The notes under the pieces were generated by a model. The model did not search any database. It was not told where the DNA came from and was given only the letters and a program-made list of their open reading frames with translations. The position numbers and the translations under genes were made by a program. A stretch of DNA of 64,000 nucleotides from Sphingobacterium sp. SYP-B4668 (GTDB lineage: Bacteria; Bacteroidota; Bacteroidia; Sphingobacteriales; Sphingobacteriaceae): positions 1,054,001 through 1,118,000 of the forward strand of contig NZ_CP115483.1 of NCBI RefSeq assembly GCF_027627455.1, read 5' to 3'. Numbering within the stretch: the first letter of the stretch is position 1; every line of letters begins with the position of its first letter. Shown here piece after piece: positions 36,827 to 45,693 of this stretch.

Positions 36827-37492
36827 TTAGTCTAATCCTGCTATACAAATTACAAATTCTCCCTTAATCGGATTGTTTTCAAAATGTAATTTAACATCTC
36901 TTAATGTTCCACGTGTATTTTCCTCATACATTTTGCTCAATTCTCGGGATACAGAAGCCAATCTCTCTTCCCCAAATGTAGCTATAAATTCGTCCAAAGA
37001 CTTCAGTAATCGATGTGGAGATTCGTAAAATATCATAGTGCGGCTTTCCCCTGACAGGTTTTTCAACCTCGTTTGGCGTCCTTTTTTTACAGGAAGAAAA
37101 CCTTCAAAGCAAAAACGGTCATTTGGTAAGCCCGAATTGACAAGTGCTGGAACGAATGCCGTTGCACCTGGCAAGCATTGGACTTCCAAGCCCTCCTTGA
37201 TAGCTTCTCGAACCAATAGAAAACCAGGGTCCGAAATTGCGGGAGTCCCTGCATCAGAGATAAGGGCGATTTGTTGACCCTCTTTCAGAAAACGGATGAT
37301 TTCGGAAACGGCCTTGTGTTCATTGTGCTGATGATGAGCAAATACCTTTTTATCAATACCGAAATGCTTCAATAAGGGAGCCGAAGTACGTGTATCCTCA
37401 GCTAAAATCAAATCGGCCTCTTTCAAGATGCGTATGGCACGAAAAGTCATATCTTCAAGATTGCCTATCGGCGTGGGTACTAAGTATAGCAT
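36827..37492 (-). CDS. rsmI: 16S rRNA (cytidine1402-2'-O)-methyltransferase
   Basis: 221 residues from the ATG at 37492, which begins the family start 'MLYLVPTPIGNLEDMTFRAI'. SAM-dependent tetrapyrrole methylase fold: 'ILAEDTRTSAPLLKHF', 'ISDAGTPAISDPGFLLV', 'LPGATAFVPALVNSGLPNDR', 'FEGFLPVKKGRQTRL'. Modifies C1402 at the ribosomal P site. Shorter than the ~285 of E. coli RsmI, lacking a C-terminal extension, as in other Bacteroidota. First gene of a four-gene minus-strand operon. Confidence 0.93.
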   Translation of the reverse strand: MLYLVPTPIGNLEDMTFRAIRILKEADLILAEDTRTSAPLLKHFGIDKKVFAHHQHNEHKAVSEIIRFLKEGQQIALISDAGTPAISDPGFLLVREAIKEGLEVQCLPGATAFVPALVNSGLPNDRFCFEGFLPVKKGRQTRLKNLSGESRTMIFYESPHRLLKSLDEFIATFGEERLASVSRELSKMYEENTRGTLRDVKLHFENNPIKGEFVICIAGLD

Positions 37493-37495
37493 AGT

Positions 37496-37524
37496 CAAAG
37501 GTAAAGTTTTTTTGTAAGTGTCAA
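37496..37524 (-). promoter_or_regulatory. Promoter directly abutting the rsmI start codon
   Basis: On the minus strand TTG (37524-37522), 18 bases, TACCTTTG (37503-37496). The ATG is only 3 bases downstream of the -7 element, so transcription may begin at or very close to the start codon (leaderless mRNA). Confidence 0.5.
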
Positions 37525-37849
37525 GTTATTCACGCATGAATACTTTCGTGTGTGTAGAATTAGTTTGTGGTCAATTAGTTCTAACATAAGCTTGCTTTAT
37601 TAAATGACTATCCATTAGAGAAATGTTCTCAGTTTGTCCCAACTATCTATGAGTCTTGTCCACAGAGATAGGAATTTAAGTGCTTTGCAACCTTACGAAT
37701 AGTAAGAACAATATCTTTGTATTAATAAATTCACATCGTTTTTGGCATAAGGGGCATGTTACACACCATCTTGTCAAACCTTTTATGAATTGATATCGAG
37801 ATTTTTCTCTGCACTTGTTATCTTTGCTGATTATAAAACACATGCTATT
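37525..37849. other. Intergenic stretch upstream of serS, no gene
   Basis: No credible open frame. Two TATCTTTG -7 matches (37712-37719 and 37819-37826; the second is at the expected distance from serS), a CTTAC/GTAAG hairpin near 37692-37706 and a CTATCT/AGATAG pair near 37647-37675. I looked for the conserved T-box motif and did not see it. Confidence 0.4.
37819..37826 (+). promoter_or_regulatory. serS -7 element
   Basis: TATCTTTG, full TAnnTTTG match, 23 bases before the serS ATG at 37850. It makes the upstream in-frame ATG at 37790 unlikely as a start. Confidence 0.5.
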
Positions 37850-39121
37850 ATGTTGCAATTAAATTATATCCGTGAAAACAGGGATAAGGTAATCGAAAGA
37901 TTAGGAGTGAAGAACTTCAAGGAGATGGGTTTGGTAGATGAGATCATCAGTCTAGATGAACAACGTCGTAAAACTCAATCGGAGTCGGATGCTCTTTCAG
38001 CAGAAGCTAATGCTGCAGCGAAGCAAATAGGAGATTTGATGCGCCAAGGTAAAAAAGACGAAGCAGAATCTATCAAGTCCCAGTCCTCAGGGTATAAGGA
38101 GCAGATTAAAGTCATGATAGAAAAACTGTCTGAGATTGAGTCTGAGCTACACAACAAGATTGTGCAACTGCCTAATTTACCACATATCACTGTACCACAA
38201 GGCGTGGCGGCAGAGGATAATGAGATTATTTTTGAGCAAGGGCTTATTCCTAATTTAGAGGAGGATGCATTGCCTCATTGGGAATTGGCAGCTAAGTATG
38301 ATATCATTGATTTTGAATTGGGTAATAAAGTCGCAGGGGCTGGTTTTCCTGTCTATAAAGGTAAAGGGGCAAAGCTTCAACGTGCCTTGATCAATTTCTT
38401 TTTAGATCAAGCAGGCGAGCAAGGATATAAAGAAGTACAGGTTCCCATCGTTGTGAATGAAGCCTCTGGATTTGGTACTGGACAGCTTCCTGATAAAGAA
38501 GGACAAATGTACCATGTGGGACAGGATGACTTGTATCTGATTCCTACTGCAGAAGTTCCCGTAACCAATATGTATCGGGATGTCATTGTAAAAGAAGAAG
38601 AGTTCCCGATTCGTCATTGTGCCTATACGCCATGCTTTCGTCGCGAAGCAGGTTCTTATGGTGCACATGTGCGAGGGTTGAATAGACTTCATCAATTCGA
38701 CAAAGTGGAAGCTGTACAGATTGTACATCCTGACAAATCATATGAAGTTATCGAAGAAATGTGTCAATACGTTCAAGGACTACTGAGCAAATTGGAACTC
38801 CCGTATCGAGTATTGCGTCTGTGTGGTGGTGATATGAGCTTCACAGCAGCGCTTACCTACGATTTGGAAGTATATAGTACTGCTCAAAAAAGATGGTTAG
38901 AAGTTTCTTCTGTTTCTAATTTTGAAACTTACCAAGCCAATCGTTTGAAGGTTCGTTTCAAAAATGAGGAAGGCAAGATGCAACTACCACATACCTTGAA
39001 TGGTTCGGCCCTAGCTCTACCCCGTATAGTAGCTTCGTTGCTAGAGAATAACCAGACGGAGAAAGGAATCAAGATTCCGGCTATATTGGTGCCGTACACT
39101 GGGTTTGAATATATTGACTAA
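37850..39121 (+). CDS. serS: Seryl-tRNA synthetase
   Basis: 423 residues from the ATG at 37850 ('MLQLNYIRENRDKVIERLGV'), the normal family start. An N-terminal coiled-coil arm (about 30-110) that contacts tRNA-Ser is followed by the class II catalytic core: motif 2 'CFRREAGSYGAHVRGLNRLH' and motif 3 'TLNGSALALPRIVASLLENN'. Charges tRNA-Ser. Single gene between its own -7 element and a 26-bp palindromic terminator. Confidence 0.96.
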   Translation: MLQLNYIRENRDKVIERLGVKNFKEMGLVDEIISLDEQRRKTQSESDALSAEANAAAKQIGDLMRQGKKDEAESIKSQSSGYKEQIKVMIEKLSEIESELHNKIVQLPNLPHITVPQGVAAEDNEIIFEQGLIPNLEEDALPHWELAAKYDIIDFELGNKVAGAGFPVYKGKGAKLQRALINFFLDQAGEQGYKEVQVPIVVNEASGFGTGQLPDKEGQMYHVGQDDLYLIPTAEVPVTNMYRDVIVKEEEFPIRHCAYTPCFRREAGSYGAHVRGLNRLHQFDKVEAVQIVHPDKSYEVIEEMCQYVQGLLSKLELPYRVLRLCGGDMSFTAALTYDLEVYSTAQKRWLEVSSVSNFETYQANRLKVRFKNEEGKMQLPHTLNGSALALPRIVASLLENNQTEKGIKIPAILVPYTGFEYID

Positions 39122-39140
39122 GGAAAGATAGGTGGGTTTC

Positions 39141-39193
39141 ATTTCGATAAAAAGGTTCTTACGCTAGTAGCGTAAGAACCTTTTTATCGAAAT
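39141..39193. terminator. Bidirectional terminator with 26-bp perfect arms
   Basis: 39141-39166 and 39168-39193 are perfect inverse complements around one central base, between convergent serS and the methyltransferase gene. The stem has T-rich arms (CCTTTTTATCG), so it can terminate both ways. Confidence 0.8.
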
Positions 39194-39197
39194 ACTT

Positions 39198-39914
39198 TTA
39201 AAATTCAAATTCATTCTTTCGTGGTTCCATTCGTACCAGATACTGGTCATTGTCGTCCTCAAATAGGATTTGTACGACCCAGTTTTCCTCCCGAGCAATC
39301 TTGATCAACATCTTTTGGTCAAGGTATAGCCATTTGAAAGGAGATCCTTTTATGCCTTTGTATTCATATTGATAGTTGATCTCCCCAAAGTAGTGATCAG
39401 GTTTGGGTATTCTATACTCTTCGTACAAATAGGAGATATCTGAGGAGTCAAATAAAAGTTGCCCTCGAGTCGTAAGTAAAGACTTGCAATGTTTTAATAG
39501 TCTTTTGAACCCCTCAATATCTTCTGCTAGACCAATTCCATTCATCAGAAAAAGAAGAGTGTCGTATTTCGTATTCTGCAGTTGAAAGATATTCTTATTA
39601 AGAATATGATGCACACCACGCTGGGCCATTATGTTGGTCGCTACGGTAGAAATTTCCAGTGCTTCGACTTCAAATCCCTTCTGTTGGAGATAGAGTGCAT
39701 GCGTACCTGCTCCAGCACCAACATCCAGTACCTTACCATCACATAGCGATAGGGCAATGAATTCCAGTTCTGTATAATCCTCATCTTCCCTAAAAAAGAT
39801 ATCTATAGGCATTTCTTCTATATCACCGTAGCTGCTATGTAGCAAGAGCGGTGATAACTCTTCACCCGTTGCAAAATAATCTTGTAACGCCTCTCCATAT
39901 ACATCTCTATTCAT
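39198..39914 (-). CDS. Class I SAM-dependent methyltransferase
   Basis: 238 residues. SAM-binding motif I 'GKVLDVGAGAGTHALYLQQK', acidic motif II 'FEVEALEIS', and 'YDTLLFLMNGIGLAEDIEGF' as motif IV region, typical of small-molecule or unspecified methyltransferases. Substrate unknown. The ATG overlaps the pncB stop by one base (TAATG), so it is translationally coupled to NAD salvage; nicotinamide or a related pyridine as substrate is only a guess. Confidence 0.85.
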   Translation of the reverse strand: MNRDVYGEALQDYFATGEELSPLLLHSSYGDIEEMPIDIFFREDEDYTELEFIALSLCDGKVLDVGAGAGTHALYLQQKGFEVEALEISTVATNIMAQRGVHHILNKNIFQLQNTKYDTLLFLMNGIGLAEDIEGFKRLLKHCKSLLTTRGQLLFDSSDISYLYEEYRIPKPDHYFGEINYQYEYKGIKGSPFKWLYLDQKMLIKIAREENWVVQILFEDDNDQYLVRMEPRKNEFEF

Positions 39915-41086
39915 TAGTCTTCAATCATTAGTGTCTTCTTTGCTAAATCGATGGATTCATCATTACCGGTATGCTTCTTGGGTTCATCTGATAGTTTAAT
40001 AACGGATGTCCATTCTCCCTCTTCAGGATGTGCGTCCGTCATCTTCAACACAATATTCATTGCTGGCACACCAGCATCGTTGGTGAAATTCGTGCCAATT
40101 CCAAATGAGTAACCAATTTTTCCTTTGCAATAGGTTGATATTTTCTCCACCTTTTCATAATCCAAACCATCAGAAAAGGTGATGGTTTTGGAGAGCGGAT
40201 CGATCCCATTTGCCACATAATGTTGGATAGTTTTATCTGCAAATAATAGAGCATCCCCACTGTCGTGGCGTACTCCATCAAATAATTTGGATAGTTTTTT
40301 GTCAAATTGCTTGAAGAAAACGTCTGTCGTATAAGTGTCTGCCAGGGCGATTCCCAAATCGCCACGATATACCTCCGACCAATGCTCTAATCCCAGATGA
40401 TTCGCCATTTTATAGCCATATTTGGCTGCATGGAACATAAACCATTCATGAGCATGCGTGCCAATTGGTTTAATTTGATGGACCATGGCCAAATGTACGT
40501 TGCTCGATCCTATGAATGTACCTTTTCCATATTTCTTTAGGGTCTCTACGACTAGATTGTGTACAAAATAAGAGTGCCGTCTTCGCGTTCCAAAGTCAGC
40601 GATAGTAACACCCAGTTTGTCATACTTGAGGATTTTTTCCTTGGCAATATGGATGACAGCAGCGTCTGAGATTCGATCTTGGAAGGTCGTTGTATAGTAT
40701 AATTCACATATTAAAGCCATTATGGGGACCTCCCAAAGGATTGTTCTATACCAATATCCTTCAATCTGGACAGATAGGTCTGTCCCGTTTTGCTGGATTA
40801 TCACCTCATCCGGATCATAACGGTAACCTTCTAAGAAGTCAAAATAAGTAGGATCAATATAAGGACAGTTTTCAGAAAAAAACTTTTTCTCGGCCTTGGT
40901 TAGTTTGAGCTTCGCCATAGCCTGTATTGCTTCTTCCAGCAGCTTGCCAAATCCATTTGGGAATTTGTGCTCACCTCTATTAATGAAATGGTATCGAGCC
41001 TTGGCCTTTGGGAATAACTTGACGACGGCAAATTGCATGGTGAATTTGTAAAAATCGTTATCCAGTATAGACGTGAGTGTTGTCAT
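39914..41086 (-). CDS. pncB: Nicotinate phosphoribosyltransferase
   Basis: 390 residues, the size of the E. coli type. First step of the Preiss-Handler NAD salvage route: nicotinate + PRPP (+ATP) to NaMN. Start 'TSILDNDFYKFTMQFAVVKL', 'FGTRRRHSY', the active-site region 'HLAMVHQIKPIGTHAHEWFM' and 'DSGD' ('VRHDSGDALLFADKTI'), then 'IGYSFGIGTNFTNDAGVPAM'. Co-transcribed with the methyltransferase; upstream of it lies the terminator of the DUF6600 gene. Confidence 0.95.
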   Translation of the reverse strand: MTTLTSILDNDFYKFTMQFAVVKLFPKAKARYHFINRGEHKFPNGFGKLLEEAIQAMAKLKLTKAEKKFFSENCPYIDPTYFDFLEGYRYDPDEVIIQQNGTDLSVQIEGYWYRTILWEVPIMALICELYYTTTFQDRISDAAVIHIAKEKILKYDKLGVTIADFGTRRRHSYFVHNLVVETLKKYGKGTFIGSSNVHLAMVHQIKPIGTHAHEWFMFHAAKYGYKMANHLGLEHWSEVYRGDLGIALADTYTTDVFFKQFDKKLSKLFDGVRHDSGDALLFADKTIQHYVANGIDPLSKTITFSDGLDYEKVEKISTYCKGKIGYSFGIGTNFTNDAGVPAMNIVLKMTDAHPEEGEWTSVIKLSDEPKKHTGNDESIDLAKKTLMIED

Positions 41087-41206
41087 GTTTTGTTCTTAGC
41101 AAGTTTGACCATTATTAATATACCAAAATACAAAAGTTACGGCAAACATAGGCTTTTTAACGCATTTAATCATAGCAAGACCGCTGTTGTTCATAGTCTC
41201 ATAAAA

Positions 41207-41233
41207 AAGGTGCCCTTATTATAAGGGCACCTT
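41207..41233 (-). terminator. Terminator of the DUF6600-like gene
   Basis: 13-bp stem AAGGTGCCCTTAT / ATAAGGGCACCTT around one central base, followed by T residues on the minus strand, about 33 bases after the stop at 41266. Confidence 0.85.
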
Positions 41234-41265
41234 ACTTCACAAATTTATTTCAATTAAACTATATA

Positions 41266-42660
41266 TTAGCGACCTCTGCTACTTCTTTCGCTCCCTGTGT
41301 TAGATTGTCTTCCTGTATGTTGTGTCGTTCCTCTCTCACCTCTGCTTGAGCTGCGTGAAGAGGTGCTTTGTACTTGTTCTCTATTGCTGGCTTGTTGAAA
41401 ACGAGTCGAGCTTTCGCTAGAGCGGCTTCTACTTCTATTTTCCATCTGCGGCTGTGTATTTTTTCTATCTATCGAGGGTCTGTTTTGAGGTGTTGACTCG
41501 CCTCCTCTAGATGACCTCTGTTGGCGCTCAACACCTGAATTATTTCTTTCCGTACGATTTTGACTCGCTGCACCATTGTTTGGCTGTGTATTCCGTTCAC
41601 CTCTATTTCTTGATATCTCGGTGTTGGATTGTCCTCGTTCTACAGAGCGGCCGTCACTCCCACGTGTAGGGCGGGATGTGTTGGATGATCGTTGTTCAGA
41701 CCGATTGGTTTCCACACGACCAGATTGGCCTCTAGTGTTGTTTTCTACACGAGCGTTACCGTTCCGATCATTACGGATAGTCCGATCTCTTTCACTGTTG
41801 GTCCTGTTCGTTCTTCCAACTGTCCTGTCAGTAGTCCGTGAGTTGTCTCCCCGAGATGAAGAGTTGTTCGAGCGAAAGTCATACCTGTCGTTTCTATCTG
41901 TCCTCGCAGAACGATCAGTCGTTGAGCGACCATTGTCTCTACTTCTATCTGGACGGTATATTGATACCGAACGCTTGTCTACCTGCGATCTGCCCGGTCT
42001 ATCACTATCTCTTAAACTCCGTACAGCGACACTGCGACCAGTAGAGCGCTCCATGTCTCTACGAGACGGGCCTCCGTAATAGTGATTATTATTCACTACG
42101 TAAGTATTGTTCACAATCGTCGTCCTATTGTAAATAGTCCGATGGTCATGGGCATAGTGGCGATGGAAGTGACGGTCAAATATATAACGTGAAGGTAAGA
42201 ATACCCAAAGATTAGCCATGCCTATTGACACGCCAATGTTGATAGAAGGCGTCATTGGTGCCCATCCGTAATACCCATTACCGGTTCGCCAATCTACCCA
42301 TGCAGGTCCCCATTCGTATCCAGGAATCCAACCCCAGCCTCTATAGTTGGAATGGACCCATCTACCATAATGGAAGGGTGCCCATCCCCAAGGATAGTCT
42401 GATACCCAAGTATTGCCATACTCCGTCATCGCCCAGTATCCATTCGTCGAATAAGGTCTGAAGTTTGGGCCCTCGTTGGGGTACCATACATCTCCGTAGC
42501 TTGGGTCTCTATCCCAATCTCCGTAGGGAGATAATTCGTCATAAAATAAATCGATTGATACTCCCCCTCTCACTTGAGCTCCAGCAGGTGATACGAAAAA
42601 TAAACCAACCAGTCCGATGATGGTTATGATATATATGCTTGATTTTTTTAGCCGTCTCAT
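41266..42660 (-). CDS. Secreted DUF6600-type protein with long basic low-complexity tail
   Basis: 464 residues. Signal peptide to about residue 28 (ends 'AGA'), then a Trp/Tyr/Gly-rich domain with repeats of the type 'YGNTWVSDYPWGWAPFHYGR' and 'GNGYYGWAPMTPS' (DUF6600-like, about 35-165), then 'FHRHYAHDHRTIYNRTTIVN'. From about residue 200 to the end the protein is almost only Arg, Ser, Asn, Thr, Gly and Gln, with no hydrophobic core, so it is a disordered, strongly positive, secreted tail. Surface binding to an anionic polymer is a guess. Single gene with its own terminator. Confidence 0.85.
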   Translation of the reverse strand: MRRLKKSSIYIITIIGLVGLFFVSPAGAQVRGGVSIDLFYDELSPYGDWDRDPSYGDVWYPNEGPNFRPYSTNGYWAMTEYGNTWVSDYPWGWAPFHYGRWVHSNYRGWGWIPGYEWGPAWVDWRTGNGYYGWAPMTPSINIGVSIGMANLWVFLPSRYIFDRHFHRHYAHDHRTIYNRTTIVNNTYVVNNNHYYGGPSRRDMERSTGRSVAVRSLRDSDRPGRSQVDKRSVSIYRPDRSRDNGRSTTDRSARTDRNDRYDFRSNNSSSRGDNSRTTDRTVGRTNRTNSERDRTIRNDRNGNARVENNTRGQSGRVETNRSEQRSSNTSRPTRGSDGRSVERGQSNTEISRNRGERNTQPNNGAASQNRTERNNSGVERQQRSSRGGESTPQNRPSIDRKNTQPQMENRSRSRSSESSTRFQQASNREQVQSTSSRSSSRGERGTTQHTGRQSNTGSERSSRGR

Positions 42661-42772
42661 AGTGTTGTCATTTAAAACGTAAATATATTTGCCTATTTAT
42701 TGGTATGACTGTACATAGCCACTGTAGGTTTAATAAGAAGAGTTAGCAATTTTTTATTTTCAAGTTATCAAA

Positions 42773-42792
42773 CAAAATGGCCAACATTTTGT
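42773..42792. repeat. Short inverted repeat upstream of the Mla operon
   Basis: CAAAATG / CATTTTG (extendable by one pair) with a GCCAA centre in the 287-base divergent gap 42661-42947. Could be a regulatory site for either side. Nothing else recognised in the gap; a TACCTTTA near 42888-42895 is a 7/8 match to the -7 element. Confidence 0.35.
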
Positions 42793-42947
42793 AATTGAAT
42801 AATGTAGGTTAGATATTGTTTTGTGTGTTAAACATTCACTCTTCAGGGCTAAGAAAAAAAATATCCGGATCAAATTTAGAAATTAGTACCTTTACAGCCT
42901 GTTTGAATAGAATTTACAGTAGTAGAAGTAAATAATTTGTTGTGTAA

Positions 42948-43706
42948 ATGAAGAATAAAGTAAGGAATTTACTTATAGAGTTTGCTAACATCCACCGTTT
43001 CTTGATGCGGTTTTTAAAGGAAGTTGTCAGTCCTCCATTTGAATTTAAAGAAATAATCCGTCAATGTTATGAAATAGGGTGGAGATCACTTCCACTCATC
43101 AGTGTAACTGGATTTATCGTAGGTTTTGTATTCACAAAACAATCGCGCCCATCATTAGAAGAATTTGGTGCTACTTCTTGGTTGCCTTCATTAATATCCA
43201 TCGCAATCATTCGTGCTCTCGCTCCGCTCGTTACAGCATTGATAGCCTCTGGTAAAGTAGGTTCTCAAATTGGTGCAGAATTAAGCTCTATGAATGTGAC
43301 TGAGCAAATCGATGCGATGGAGGTGTCCGGGACCAATCCATTTAAATTTTTAATTGTCAGTCGTATATGGGCCACCACAATAGGGATTCCAATCCTTTGT
43401 TTTTATACTGCAGGAATTGGTCTTGTAGGTGGGTACTTGAGTATTGCAAGTAAGGATGATGTTAGCTTCTTAAGTTTCTTTACTCAGGTTTTCGAAGCTA
43501 TCGCCTATAAGGATATTTTTGCGATGGTCTTTAGGGCGATTGTCTTTGGTTTCACGATTGGAGCGGTGAGCAGCTACTGTGGCTATTATTCATCAAAAGG
43601 AACTGAAGGGGTCGGTAAAGCGGCAAATAGCGCAGTTGTAGCGTCCATGTTTATCGTTTTTATAGAAGAGATATTAATTGTTCAAATTTTAGCCGCTTTT
43701 AGTTAG
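42948..43706 (+). CDS. mlaE: MlaE-family lipid ABC transporter permease
   Basis: 252 residues, five or six hydrophobic segments. MlaE hallmarks: 'SLPLISVTGFIVGFVFTKQS', 'PLVTALIASGKVGSQIGAEL', 'SSMNVTEQIDAMEVSGTNPF' and the final 'EEILIVQILAAFS'. It is the inner-membrane permease of a phospholipid transport system between inner and outer membrane. Followed by mlaF (4 bases) and mlaD (6 bases after mlaF). Confidence 0.95.
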   Translation: MKNKVRNLLIEFANIHRFLMRFLKEVVSPPFEFKEIIRQCYEIGWRSLPLISVTGFIVGFVFTKQSRPSLEEFGATSWLPSLISIAIIRALAPLVTALIASGKVGSQIGAELSSMNVTEQIDAMEVSGTNPFKFLIVSRIWATTIGIPILCFYTAGIGLVGGYLSIASKDDVSFLSFFTQVFEAIAYKDIFAMVFRAIVFGFTIGAVSSYCGYYSSKGTEGVGKAANSAVVASMFIVFIEEILIVQILAAFS

Positions 43707-43710
43707 CCAT

Positions 43711-44487
43711 ATGGAAAAGAAGAACGGTTTAGATATAGATTATAACGATGTCGTAATTGATGTCAAAGGCGTCAGTAAGTCATTTGGTGACCTACATGTG
43801 TTAAGAGATGTCGATCTACAACTATTTAATCGCGAGAATTTGGTGGTGCTTGGACGTTCAGGAACAGGTAAATCGGTACTTATTAAGTTGATTTCAGGAT
43901 TATTGACGCCCGATTCTGGCTCCATTCATGTACTTGGTGAGTCCGTTACAGAGCTGAAGGTCAAAGAACTGCAGAAGTTACGTTTGAAAATTGGGTTTTC
44001 GTTTCAAAATAGTGCATTATACGATAGTATGACCGTGAGGGAGAATCTTGAATTCCCGTTAGTACGCAATAAGCGAAATTTAACCCGGGCAGAAATTAAT
44101 GCCGAGGTCGAGGATGTTTTGGAAGGCGTAGGGCTGTCACAAGCTATTAACCAGATGCCTTCGGAGCTATCCGGTGGACAGCGTAAGCGTATCGGTATCG
44201 CCCGAACATTGATATTAAGACCCGATATCATGATGTATGATGAACCTACAGCAGGCTTGGATCCCATCACCTGTTTGGATATTAATAAATTAATTAACGA
44301 AGTACAAGCGAGGTATAAGACGACCTCTATTATCATTACACACGACTTGGCTTGTGCTAAGACGGTAGGAGATAGGATAGTCATGTTGTTGGACGGAAAG
44401 TTTGAGCGACAAGGAACCTTTAATGAAATATTTGACACAGATGACAAACGCGTAAAAGCGTTTTATGATTACAATTTTATAGTATAA
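43711..44487 (+). CDS. mlaF: MlaF-family ABC transporter ATP-binding protein
   Basis: 258 residues. Walker A 'GRSGTGKSVLIKLI', Q-loop in 'LKIGFSFQNSALYDSMTVRE', ABC signature 'LSGGQRKRIGIARTL', Walker B 'IMMYDEPTAGLDP', and switch His in 'TSIIITHDLACAK'. The 'RKRIGIARTL' and 'DEPTAGLDP' forms are characteristic of the MlaF type. Powers lipid transport with MlaE and MlaD. Confidence 0.95.
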   Translation: MEKKNGLDIDYNDVVIDVKGVSKSFGDLHVLRDVDLQLFNRENLVVLGRSGTGKSVLIKLISGLLTPDSGSIHVLGESVTELKVKELQKLRLKIGFSFQNSALYDSMTVRENLEFPLVRNKRNLTRAEINAEVEDVLEGVGLSQAINQMPSELSGGQRKRIGIARTLILRPDIMMYDEPTAGLDPITCLDINKLINEVQARYKTTSIIITHDLACAKTVGDRIVMLLDGKFERQGTFNEIFDTDDKRVKAFYDYNFIV

Positions 44488-44493
44488 AAGAAT

Positions 44494-45507
44494 ATGAGCG
44501 CAGCAGACAATAAACGCACATTGGTTGTAGGTCTATTTGTATTTATCGGATTGATTATTTTGATAGCCGGTATTTTAACATTAGGTGGCCAGCAAAAGAA
44601 GTTTACAAAAACACTCACCGTCACTACTGAATTTGAAGACGTTAAAGGTCTTAAAGTCGGGAACAACGTTTGGTTTTCGGGAGTCAAGGTCGGTATTGTC
44701 AAAGATATCTCCTTTGAAAGCATCAGGTTTGTCAAGGTGGTGATGAGCATTGAGGCAAAGTCTAGCGAGTTTATCCGTAAAGATGCGGTTGCTAAACTAG
44801 GCTCGGACGGGTTGATTGGTAATTCAATCATTACACTTGTGGGCGGTTCTCAAGCTACAGCATCTATAGAAGATGGCGATGTGTTGATGTCCGCCAAGGG
44901 CACAGATATGGAAGCGATGATGGCTACACTTTCTGTTAATAACGATAATTTGGTAGAAATCACTAAGAATTTTGCGATTCTTTCTAAGAATCTTGTAGAC
45001 GGTAAAGGTATGGTAGGTGCTATGCTTACAGATACTACGATGGTAGTCTCCTTAAGTAAGTCACTAGATCAATTAAATAAATTGATGGCCAATGCAAATC
45101 TAGCTTCTGCAAATCTTGCCACAGTGACCAATAAATTGAACAGCAATCAGGGGCTTATCCATGATTTGTCAACCGATACAGCAGTCTTTGCTAGCTTAAG
45201 AGAATCTGCAGCCCAATTGCAAGGTGTCACGCAGACAGCTAATGCACTGATGGCTAATTTGAATGAAACTTCGGCCCGTCTCAATGATAAAAATAATGTG
45301 GTAGGAGCTCTGACCAATGACCCTGAAGGAGCAGCAGAGATTAAGCAAATCCTTCGTAATCTGAATGTCAGTACTTCCAAGTTAGATCAAAATATGGAGG
45401 CCCTGCAACACAATTTCTTATTGCGAGGTTTTTTCAAAAAACAAAAGAAAGAACAGGAAAGGGCTTTGGCCGATAGCTTAAAAGCTGTAGGAACAAATAA
45501 TAACTAG
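44494..45507 (+). CDS. mlaD: MlaD-family MCE-domain protein
   Basis: 337 residues. N-terminal membrane helix (about 10-31), MCE domain (about 38-115) with 'FEDVKGLKVGNNVWFSGVKV' and 'AVAKLGSDGLIGNSIITLVG', then a long helical region with repeated 'KSLDQLNKLMANANLASANL'-type sequence that would form coiled coils or a helical bundle, as in other Bacteroidota MlaD proteins. Anchors lipid passage in the periplasm. Third gene of mlaE-F-D; its terminator follows. Confidence 0.93.
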   Translation: MSAADNKRTLVVGLFVFIGLIILIAGILTLGGQQKKFTKTLTVTTEFEDVKGLKVGNNVWFSGVKVGIVKDISFESIRFVKVVMSIEAKSSEFIRKDAVAKLGSDGLIGNSIITLVGGSQATASIEDGDVLMSAKGTDMEAMMATLSVNNDNLVEITKNFAILSKNLVDGKGMVGAMLTDTTMVVSLSKSLDQLNKLMANANLASANLATVTNKLNSNQGLIHDLSTDTAVFASLRESAAQLQGVTQTANALMANLNETSARLNDKNNVVGALTNDPEGAAEIKQILRNLNVSTSKLDQNMEALQHNFLLRGFFKKQKKEQERALADSLKAVGTNNN

Positions 45508-45529
45508 AGACATAGGAAAATCATTTTTG

Positions 45530-45566
45530 AAGAAGAGCAATCAGTATGATTGCTCTTCTTGTATTT
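45530..45566 (+). terminator. Terminator of the mla operon
   Basis: 14-bp perfect stem AAGAAGAGCAATCA / TGATTGCTCTTCTT with a GTA loop and GTATTTTT after it, 22 bases past the mlaD stop. Confidence 0.9.
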
Positions 45567-45669
45567 TTCAGATGTATGTGATGCTCTGAGAATGCTCTTA
45601 AAATAGTTTCATCAGCAATAGTACACCTTCAAAGGTTTTATTTATACACAAATTTATCTAAGTTTAAGC

Positions 45670-45677
45670 TATTTTTG
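45670..45677 (+). promoter_or_regulatory. -7 element of the RluA-family gene
   Basis: TATTTTTG, full match, 16 bases before the ATG at 45694. Confidence 0.45.
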
Positions 45678-45693
45678 CAGCAAGATTAGGATT

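Noticed and set aside
37525-37849. T-box leader upstream of serS
   Set aside because: I could not find the conserved T-box sequence or an antiterminator/terminator pair.
41576-42079. Open frame of 167 codons on the plus strand opposite the DUF6600 tail
   Set aside because: It is the complement of a low-complexity Arg/Ser/Asn/Thr-rich coding stretch, which leaves few stop codons. No signal peptide, promoter or start context.
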